Shown piece by piece: positions 6,403-18,400 of a stretch of 64,000 nucleotides of DNA. The notes beneath the pieces are model-generated. The model saw nothing but the letters and a program-made list of their open reading frames with translations. It ran no database searches and was not told the origin of the DNA. A program made the translations under genes and the position numbers. The stretch is from positions 1 through 64,000 of the IMG/VR virus record IMGVR_UViG_3300025085_000010. The stretch is one strand, 5' to 3'. Within the stretch, counting starts at the first letter, position 1. Each line of letters starts with the position of its first letter. This stretch comes from a virus.

Positions 6403-9400
6403 ATGTCAGAAAATAGAGTTCAATTTAATACTATCGTTGCAAGTCAACTTCCTACTTATGTAAGGGAAGATTTTCCACTTGTAGAGAGTTTTTTAAAGTC
6501 ATATTACCTGGGACAAGAATATCAGGGTGGACCTATTGATTTAATTGAAAATATTGACCGATATATTAAGTTAGACGAAACAACAAATCTTACAGAATCT
6601 GCCGTATTATCTGGAGATATTGTTTTCTATGGAAAAACTATCAACGTTGATCCAGGAAAGTCTCCTGCAGGAACAAAAGGATTTCCAGATTCATATGGAC
6701 TACTAAAAATTGATGATGAAATAATTTCATACACTGGAAAAACAGATTTTTCTTTTACTGGTTGCATTAGAGGATTTGTCGGCATAACTTCTTATAGAAG
6801 TAAAATTAATAAAGAAGAAGTTGTTTTTGAAGAAACTGCATCCGATGATCATAAAGATGGTGCTACCATCACTAACTTAAGTTGCTTATTTTTAAAAGAA
6901 TTTTTAACAAAAGCAAAACACCAGTTAGCTCCTGGATTTGAAAATAGAACATTAACTCCTGAACTTAATCAGAACATTTTCGTAAAACAAGCAAAAGATT
7001 TTTATATTAGTAAAGGAACAAATAAATCTTTTGAAATACTGTTTAAGGCACTTTATAATAAAGATGTAGAGTTAATCACTCCAAGAGATTTCCTTTTTAC
7101 TCCATCAAATGCTGGATATAGAATTGTAAATCAACTTGTTGTTGAGGCAATTGAAGGTGATCCTGAAAATTTAGAAAATGCAACTCTTTATCAGGATGCA
7201 TATAAGTTTGATGATAATTTAAATGCTGCGTATGCTCCCATCACCAGTATTGAAAAGATAGAAGTTGGATATGGAAAGTCTTTTTACAAACTATCATATG
7301 ATGGCGGATTTAACAGAACTAGTGGATCTGCAGGTGGATTGACTTATGGCAATTTTAACATCGAACCATCTACAAAAGTTATAGGTCAAGTTGCTGCAGG
7401 CACGACAGTTCTTGATGTTGACTCTACAGTTGGATTTGGATCTACGGGTGAATTATATGTTTCATATTCAAATGCAACCACTGGAATTGCAAGTTACACC
7501 TCAAAATCATTAACCCAGTTTTTTGGCGTAACTGGTATCAGTACAATTATACTTGATTCGACAACGGTTGGTGTCAATACGTTTACATATGGAAGATCTA
7601 AAATAGATCAAAGTGAAATAATCAAAGTCAGAGTAAATTCTGTCTTAAATTCTCTAAATGCACCAGAGGACACTAAAGGACTTTTAAAAGAAGGAACTGT
7701 AAATATACAAACTCTTGGATGTGCCGATAATACCTTTAAAGCGAATAAGTGGATATATAACGTTTCATCCGTTTATAAAGTTGCAAAAGTAGAACTTACC
7801 GATTCTTCTGACAATACTTATAAACTTACTTTAAATGAGGCAAATTATTTTAAACCTGGCAATTCAGCATCTTTAATTGTTTCTGATGGAACGACAAAAA
7901 AAACAAATATTATTGATGTTACAGGAGAAAAACAATTAACAATAAAAGGTCAAGGACTGTTAGATCTAAACTTAACATATAAAGTTCAAAGAAATAGAAG
8001 AAAGGCTACTTCTAATACTTTTACGAATTTGAGCGAGTATTCTACTGATGTAGAAAATGTCTATAAGAGTTCTGTAGATAATAGTTATTTGGTGTCCTCA
8101 CCCTCTTTACCATATTATAACGCACAACCAATTAATGTATCACCTAAAGAATTTAAATTTAGTGGATCTTTTGTTGGAACTGAATTTGAAATTTCTCCTG
8201 GAGTTGAGCATGGGTTTTACACTGGAGATGCTGTCTATTATTCAGCCGCTCTTGTTGATGAGACTTTTATTGATGACTCTGGAAACAGTGCCACTAGAAA
8301 AGTTAGAGGAGATGCATTATTTGATGATGGACTTTACTTTGTAAAGAGAGTAAACTCATCTACAGTAAAATTTGCAAAAAGCAGAAATGACATTCTTAAT
8401 TCAAAGTTTGTATCTGTCGATTCTGCAGTAACCGTATCCGAAAGTTTAATTAAACCATATAGGTTTAATTCAAAAACTTTAGAACCGCAAAAAATTCTTA
8501 GAAAGGTATCTACACCAAAAACTTCTGAAATAACTGAGACAACCAAACCAGGAACAACTGGTATATTGATTAATGGTGTTGAAATTTTAAATTACAAGTC
8601 AAGGGATGTAATTAGATATGGCAAGATTAATGATATTGAAGTTTTAGCACCTGGAGAAAATATTGATATAATCAATCCACCAAATTTAATTGTTAATGAT
8701 TCGGTAGGAGCAGGAGCTACTGGATTCTTAGCAATTTCTGGATCTTTAAAAGAAGTTAGAATTAAAGATCCCGGATTTGATTACTTGAGAACACCCACCT
8801 TAAAAATTGATGGTGGTAACGGTCAAGGTGCAACTGGATTTGTCAACATGAAGTTGATTGATCACAATCCAGAATTTTTTGCAGATTTGGCCTCGGCAAA
8901 AGTAGTAATTGGAACAGCGTCAACTCAATCTAGAATTGGATTCTCAACATATCACAAGTTTAGAAATGCTGAACAAGTAATATATCGCACATCTGATCAA
9001 AGTGGTATTACTGGTATTGTTACAAATTCCACTTATTTTGTATCGAGTATTGATAACGTCACTGTTAGACTCCACCCAACACAATCCGACGCTATATCTG
9101 GAATTAACACCGTTTATCTCACTGAACATGGTGTAGGAAAGCATTCCCTCCAGTCAGTCAATAAAAAATCAGTAGTAGAATCAATTAATGTTGTTACAGG
9201 TGGTTCTGGGTATCAAACCAAGAAAAGGACCGCTCCTGCCGCTTCTGGAGTTAGTACAGCAAGTGATTCTATCACTATCGCTAACCATGACTACAACTCT
9301 GGAGAAAAAGTAAAGTATACTTGTAACGGAACTATTGCATTTGGACTTACTGCAGATACTGAATATTATGTAACTGTAGTTGATAAGGATTCTTTCAAAC

Positions 9401-12400
9401 TTTCCTCAGTTGGATTATCCTCTGATAGAGAATTTAATTATAGAACTAAGCAATACGTTGATATAACTTCTGTTGGTGTTGGTACTCATATTTTTAATTA
9501 TCCGGCGATAACAGCTACTCTTGTTGGTGAAGTTGGAATAAATTCTATCGGCAATCAAACATTCAAATCAGATATAGAACCAATCTTTAGAGGGCAGGTA
9601 ACATCAGTTCATTTAGAAAATGGTGGTGTTGGATATGGATCATCTGAAATCATTAATTTAGATTTTCAACCTCAGGTTACTATTGAATCTGGTATTGACG
9701 CACAAGTAACTCCAATTGTTAATAATGGTAGAATTGTAAACGTTATTGTTCAAAACTCAGGATCAAGATATATTTCCGTTCCAGACTTAAATGTAAATGG
9801 GGATGGTGTAGGTGCTGTTTTAGTTCCTGTTATTGAAAATGGATCAATAACATCAGTGACTGTTGTAGAATCAGGTGGTGGATATAATCAATCCTCAACT
9901 ACAATTGATGTTATAAATGCAGGATCAACCTTTAACGTACCTGTGTTTAGAGCAAATCTTCAAAATTGGAGAGTTAATCTTTTTGAAAAAAATCTACCAT
10001 ATTTTTCTGCAGATGATGGATCAATTGTTGATTCTGATAATCAAGAAAATTTACAATATGTGCATTTATATGCACCTAGAAAACTTAGAGAAAATACATT
10101 TGCAATCAACCAATCTGGTGCCACAGCATTTGGAGAATCTGATTTAAAACGAACTAATGGTGCGGAGTCTCCGTCATCAAAACACTCACCAATTCTGGGA
10201 TTTGCATACGACGGGAATCCAATTTATGGTCCATATGCATATAGAACTAAGAGTGGTGGAGTTGTAACTCAGATGAAATCTGGGTACACTTTAGATCTTA
10301 AAGCAAATAGACCATCAACGTCAACTTTCCCTGAAGGATTTTTTGTAGAAGATTACATCCACACTAATTCAACTGATGAAAGTTTTCTTGATGAAAACAA
10401 CGGTAGATTCTGCATAACTCCAGATTATCCAGAAGGAACTTATGCATATTTCATGACTATTGATGAAAAGGATGTATCTACCTCAGGAATATTCAAAAAC
10501 TATAAAGCTCCAAAATTTCCATATATTATCGGAGACAATTATCACTCTATTCCAGATGATTTTAATTTCTCTTTAAGTTCATCTGCAGATTCTTTTGAAA
10601 ACTTGCAGAATGAGTATAGAAGAAACACCCATCCGTATAACTTGATTGAAGATGATTCCGAATATCCATATATTTACATTCCAAATAAGTTATCTCAAAC
10701 ATCTGAGGTAACCGCTTCTTCTAGGGGAACTATTTCATCTATTGGAATTGTTACTGGTGGAACTGAGTATCGAATGAATGAAACCCTGGTATTTAATAAT
10801 ACTGGGACTGGTGGCGACGGTGTTTTTGCAAAAGTTTCAAGACTTCAAGGTAAATCTGTTACTAGCGTAAGTGTTGCTACTAGTTCAATAGAAAACTTAG
10901 AAATTTATCCTGGAGAATCTAAGGGACAATATATCTTATATGCGAATAATCCACACAATTTTAAAAACCTTGATGTTGTAACTATATCTGGACTTTCTAC
11001 AACTTCATCTAAAATTGAAGGATCTTATTCTGTTGGAATTCAATCGAATAGACTTGCATTTGCTGGGATCGGAACTACTGGTGTTGCCATAGGGGCCACA
11101 TCCGTAACTGGCATAGTTACCTTCTTCAAAGTCACCGGAGACTTATCTCCTTTCAAGATTAGAGAAAATGACATCTTGATGACTGGCGATGAAAAACTAA
11201 AAGTACTGAATGTAGACAAAATTAACTCTAGAATAAGAGTTCTTAGAGAAGCTGAGGGAACAACTGGTTCATCTCACACTATTGGTAAATTTATTTTTGA
11301 AGTCCCTAGAAAGTTTACGATTAATAGTGGATTTAAAACAGATTATACTTATAGACAAAACGAACAGATTTACTTTAATCCAGTAAATGTCGTTGGACTT
11401 GGAACTACTGCTGGAGTTGGAATTGGAACTACAATCACATTTGCAAATCCTGGTGTTGGAGTCACTCAAAAGTTTATTCAGACAAAAGCACTTTATATTA
11501 GAAATCATAATTTCCAGACTGGTGATCAGGTAACATATTCTCCTGGAACTAGTGGAAGTGGTATTATCGTACAGGATGAAACAAATGTTGGAGTAGGAAC
11601 TACTCTTGCAGATGGACAATCACTGTTTGTTGCTAAAATTAATGACGACTTGATTGGAATTGCAACAATAAGAGTTGGTCTTGGATCTACTGGAACTTTT
11701 GTAGGTCTTGCAAACACAATATCTACTACTCTGTTCTTTAGAAGTGTTGGAACTGGAGACACTCATAGTTTCACCACTAATCACACAGTTCTGATTGGTA
11801 ATGTTGATAGAAACTTAGTTACCGTGGCTACTGCATCAACACATGGATTAAGTGAACCTCACAATATTGCATTAAATGTAAATCCAAAAAATACAAAATC
11901 AATTGCATTTAAGTATGATGACTACAACAGAAGAGTCCTGGTCGATCCTATCGATTTCACGGGTTCTGAAGTTAGCACAACAAATAGTGAAATAACTTTA
12001 ACATCTCATGGATTGAAGAGTGGTGATAAAGTCTTACATACTGCAACGGTTCCTTCTGTAGGATTATCCAGTGACAAACTCTATTATGTAAATCGTGTTG
12101 ATCAAAATACAATCAAACTTTCAGACACTTATTTTGATTCAACTCAGGAAAAACCAGTCGTAGTTGATATTACCAGTGCTTCCTCTGGAACAATATCTCC
12201 AATCAATCCTCCAATTAAACTCTATAAGGATTCTACAGTAACATTTGATTTGTCGGATTCTTCTCTTGGATTTATTGTGCAAGGCAAATCTTATCCTGCC
12301 TTTGAACTGAATTTCTATAGAGATAAAGATTTTAAGATAATTTGGGAAAAATCAGACAATAGCAAAGTTTTTGAGATTGTTAGATCTGGTTCAGTTGGAT

Positions 12401-15400
12401 CTTCTGGTGCAAAAGTTACTCTTGAAGTTAATGACAGTACACCAGAGTTTTTATATTACAAACTTGATTTAATTGATGCAAATCCTGATGTAGATACCCC
12501 TGAGGTAAAGAAACAAATAATTGTAGATACTGAGATTGTAAACTCAAGTCAACTGGAAATATCAGAAAGTAATTATCAAGGAACTTATAAGATTGCTACA
12601 CCTTCAACAACATCATTTACTTATACTATAAAAGATGTTCCAGAAGCGTCTTCATATACTACTGCAGCCGGTGCTTTAATTGACTATACGACTGATTGTA
12701 CCCATACATATGGTCCAATAGCAAAAATTGATATTACTGGTGTTGGTAGAAACTATGAAACTCTTCCTGGGATTACAACTGTTAATAGTGTTTCTGGAAG
12801 AGGTGCTATTTTAGAGGCAAAGAGTTCTAATATTGGAAAAGCACTTAGCACTAAAATTAAAGATATTGGATATACTTATCCATCTGATCCAACTTTATCA
12901 CCATCTTTATTATATCCACAAATAGTAAAAATAGAACCTTTAGCCGTTTTTAATTCTATTGGTATAACATCTTTTGGAAAAGGATTTGCTATTCCACCAA
13001 AACTAGTTGTTCTTGATGGCAAAACCGAAAAACTAGTTTCTGATGTTGACCTAAAAGTAACACCTGGATCTCCAACTGTGGAAATCTTGAAGAATACAAA
13101 AGGAATTAATAATGTAGAACCAACAATTATTCCAACCCAAAGTGGTGCTGGTGTTGGAATTGGAACTATTTCATACGACTCTTCTACCAAAAATGTAACA
13201 GTTCAACTTGCTGTCGGATTTAGTACGGTAAATTCATTCCCATTTACAGTTGGTGATAAAGTTCTGATCGAAAATGTCAGTGTTGGTGTTGGATCAACCG
13301 GAAAAGGATTTAACTCAGAAAATTATGATTACAAATTATTTGAACTGACTGCGGTTAATGAGAGACTGGGTGGTATTGGTATCGTTACTTATAGTATGTC
13401 TGGACTTCTGAAATCTAATGAAATAGTTGGAGTGTTTGATGATGTAAATTCTTCGGCAAGAATCGTCGCAAAGAAGAGTTTCCCATTATTTGAACCACTA
13501 TTAACCACAAGAGAATATTTTAAAGGAGAAGTTGTAACTTCGGATTCTGCTACAGGAATAGTTGATTCTTGGAATTCAAGTTCGGATACATTAATAATTT
13601 CTTCTAATGTTAATTTTGTCGTTGGCGAAAAAATCATAGGCGAATCATCAGATTCTCATGGATTGGCCTCGTCAATTACATCTTATAATAATTATTACAA
13701 TTTAGACTCATCCTCTAAAGTAATAAAAGGATGGGATAATGATTCTGGAGAACTTAACTTTGAACTTCAGAGAATGCCTGATAATTTCTATTACCAGAAT
13801 TTCTCATATTCACTGAAATCGTCCGTACCATTTGAGACTTGGAATGAACCTGTTTCTTCCCTTAATCATACTTTAGGATTTAAAAAGTTCTCTGACTATC
13901 AGTTAGAGACGACAAATTCTAATAGTATGTCTGTTGGACTATCTACTGCTCTGACAAGTTTCTCCGTTGTTAATGATCTACAGGGATTTGCTAGCATTAA
14001 TTGCTTCTATGATTTTGATCTTGTAACCGAAAACAATTTGAATCTTAATTCAAAAGTTGTTTCTGATGAAATAGTATTCTCAAATAGAATTTTGACTGAC
14101 TATTTTGAATCAGTTGGAAACAGAGTTCTGTCGATTGACGATATTAGTGGTCAATTTAATAGTAATCCAAGACCTACGGCTTTCAGTGTCGTCGATACAT
14201 TTACTCTTGCTTCTACTAGATTTCAAAAATACATCACTTATGTAAGAGATAGGAGATTTACTGCACAAAGGCAACTTATGTTAGTTGATGTTATGCATGA
14301 TAATGCTCGCGGATATATCAATCAATATGCAAGAGTTGAAACACAATATGATCAAGGATCATTTGATTTTAGTATTTCTGGATCTGATGGACAACTTTTA
14401 TTCTACCCAACACGTTCGTCTATAAATGATTATAACATTATTACCATGTCATACGACATCGATGATGAGGTCTTAGGAACAGGAAATACAAGTTTTGGTG
14501 GAGTTGTTACTGTAAACACTGATAGCGTTGAAGTCGAGTCTGGAGTAACGAAAACTATCGTCTCTATCGCTGCTACACATTCTAGTTTAAAAGTTCTTGT
14601 TAATATCAATCCAGATATTGGATCAAATACAGAATTTGAGGCGGTTGAACTTAATATTACTAATAATGGCAGTGATGTTGCGATCACAGAATACGGAAGA
14701 CTTACTACAAATATTGATGGTGTTTCTGCTATAGGTCTTGGAACCTATCATGCATATGTTGATGGGGCAAATCTTAAAGTTGACTTTATTCCAACTGCAA
14801 CTGGTATCGGAACTACTGGTGCAATTAATACTGTACAAGTTGGTCTTGCCACCAATTCAGTTACTGGAATAGGAACTCTTGATCTGAGACATGCTCAACT
14901 TGAGGGAAGAACAACAAGTATTTCTGCATCTGGTTCTCCAGGAATTACAACTGTTGCAGAATATACTGATGTATATGATGGAGCATACTTCTTAGTCCAG
15001 GTTGCAGACACAACTAATGAAGAGATACAACTTTCTGAACTCGTCATCGTTGATGACTATGTTGATGGAACAGGAAGTTATGATGTTGATATGACTGAAT
15101 ATGGAAACGTTGAAACTTCTTCTGGACTAGGAACATTTGGAGCAAGAGTCTCTGCTGCAGGAACTGTATCGTTGGTATTCACTCCAAATGTAAGTATAGA
15201 CGCAGTAGTTAACGTGTTTAAAAACGCGCTGAGTATTAATGATGATGCAACTTTACCATCAACAGTGGCATTTACTAACTCTTCAATTACAACAAAACTA
15301 GGAGAATATACAGGAACCGATAGCGACATTAAGAGAGAGTTCATGCTTGAGCATGAAAATAAACAAATCTTTGAAAGATATTTTGAAGGTGACAGTAGCT

Positions 15401-18400
15401 CTGTCGTTGATATTAGTGCAAACACTATCAAGATTCCAGACCATTTCTTCGTAAGTGGAGAAAAACTGAGGTATGTTCATGTTGGAACTGCATCATCTGC
15501 AGTTGGAATTGCTACAACCAGTTTCGTTGGTGTGGCAGATACTACTTTCCTCCCAGGAGAAAATCTCTTTGCAGTCAAGGTTGATGACAATCTCATCAAG
15601 ATTGCATCTAGTGCAGAGAATGCACTGAAGTCAATTCCACAAGTTGTTCAGTTGGAAAGTGTTGGTATTGGCACATCTCATAGATTTATTTCTACGAATC
15701 AAAATGCCAAAGCGATTGTTGCTATCGATAATGTAATTCAGTCCCCAGTTGTTTCTACTGCTGTTACATCGCATCTAGCAAATCAGATGTCGGATACCGA
15801 TAATCTATTGACGTTTAGCGGAATAACCTCATTCTTTGGATCTGACTTAATTCAGATTAGTGATGAGATTATGAAGATCGAAGGTATTGGTATTGGAAGC
15901 ACAAACGTTATACGAGTTCGTAGAGAGTGGTTAGGAACTAAGATTGGAACTGCAGGAACTGGAGAACTAATTACAAAAGTTGCTGGCAATTATAATATTG
16001 TTGATAATCATCTCAACTTCGTTGAGGCTCCTTTTGGAAATACTCCAATTGGATCTACTACTAATCCTCCTGATGAAAGAGACTGGACTGGTATTACAAC
16101 GTCTTCTAGTTTCCAAGGAAGAACCTTCATAAGGTCTGGTATTGAAAACACATCAAATGAGTCCTATCATAAAAATTACATCTTTGATAATATTTCAAGT
16201 CAATTTAATGCAACTGAAAATGAATTCACTCTGAAGCAAAATGCCTCAGATGTTCCTGGTATTTCTACTGAAAATGCAATCATTCTTGTTAATGATGTAT
16301 TCCAAACTCCAGGACTTCTGAATCAGTATACTTTAGATGAAGCAGCTGGAATTACTACTATTACATTCCAAGGAACAGAAACAACTCCTCTGGGTTCTGA
16401 TGTTGGAATCTCTAGTTATCCAAAGGGTGGAATTATTGTTTCCGTTGCTTCTGTTGAAGGTCTTGGATATCAATCTCTTATTTCTGCTGGTGGAACCGCA
16501 GTTGTATCTGGAGCAGGAACTGTTTCTTCGGTTAGTATTGCCAATACTGGAACTGGATATAGAGGAAGAAACCAATATGAAATTTTAACTGACACATCCA
16601 GCCCTGTTGGAGTTGGATCTACTGAAATTTATTTGGAAGATTCAAATAGTGTTTATGATATTATTAGTTTGTTGAATACCGGCGATAACGTTACTATTGG
16701 TGTTGGAACATTCTTAAAATCAAATGTAACGGTTGTTTCTACTGCATCTACTTTCGTTAGAATTGGAGTTGGTTCTACAAGTGCTCTTGAAATTCCAACT
16801 GGAACTCAAGTTAGCATCGGTGTTACAAATCCAACTCTTGGATATGTTAACGTAAGTGTTGCCAATAGCGATATTGGTGCAACTACTTCAATATTCCATG
16901 TTGGTTTTGCAACCATTATGACTGGAACTGGCAACATCTCCACAGAGGTGACTGTCACAAATGATGGGGCAGAATTTAATTCGTCATCTTATGTTGTTGT
17001 AGATGATCCAGATTCTTATTCAAACCTCGACCTTACTTATTCCGCTTCTTCATCTGGAGTTGGAACTCATGCAACAATTGATGTTGTTGTTGGTCAAGGA
17101 TCTAGTGTAATTGATTTTGAACTCAAAAATAACGGATATGGTTATGGTAACGGAGATATTTTAACTGTTCCTATTGGAGGATTGACAGGAATTCCAACAA
17201 CATCATCTTTCAGTGAATTTACTTTAACTGTTGACAAAACTATTTTTGATAAATTCTCTGGATGGTCTCTTGGAACTCTCCAAGTTCTTGATGATGTTGG
17301 GAGATTTATCGATGGTGCAAGAAAAGATTTCCCACTTTCTCTTGCAGGCGGCACAGTTTCTATTGTTGCTGCAAAAGGATCGAATATCAACGTTCAGGAC
17401 GTGCTTCTTATTTTTGTTAATAATACACTTCAAGTTCCAGGAGAAGGATACACATTTGCTGGCGGAAGCACATTAAACTTTACAGAGGCACCTAAACTTG
17501 GAGATATAATCGAAATTGTGTTCTATAAAGGAAGTGGTGACACAGACGTTATTTTCAGAAACATTATCGAAACTGTGAAAAAAGGTGACTCTTTACAAAT
17601 TAAAAATGATTCTTCCAGAAATCAAGCATCTTCACTTATTGAAGATGAAAGAATTGTTGATAATATTAAATCTACAAGCACTGTTTCCACAAATCCATAC
17701 TTTGGACCAGGAAATACAAATGATATCACTTTAGATAGACCCGTTGTTTGGTGCAAACAAACTGAAGATGTCTTTGTCGATGAAATTGCTATTGGTAAAG
17801 ATCGTGAACTTTATGAACCAGTCATTAACCCTAGTGCTTATATTATTAAGTCTGTTGGTGTTGGATCAACTGCAATTTACGTGGACAACCTGAGACCCAT
17901 GTTTAATCCACAGAATGAAAATGATACTGATCTAACCTTCCAGAAGAAAGTTAAATTCGTCGCTCAGGAGTCCAAAACGGCAGCTGCAGCAACTGCAATT
18001 GTCTCTGGTCTTGGAACCATTTCTTCGATATCAATTTCTGACGGTGGTTCTGGATATGCATCAGCACCAGTCGTAACGATTGGAAGCACGGTTCAGGCAG
18101 TTGGTGTTGGAACCACTGCTCTTGCAACAGCATCCATTACCGCTGGGGTGGTAACAAACATTACTATTTCTAATGCTGGAACTGCCTATACAAACGTAAG
18201 TCCACCACCAGTTCTCATCGCACCTCCAACATATTCTGAAGAAGAGATTGCTGTCGATTCATATCAGGGTGATAATGGTATCATCGTTGGATTTGGAACT
18301 ACGGCTGTTGGAGTTGGAACCACTCAGTTAGTTCTTGACCTACATATTCCATACGACTCTTTCCTCAGAGAGTCTGCTATCGCAGGAACTGCTATTACAG

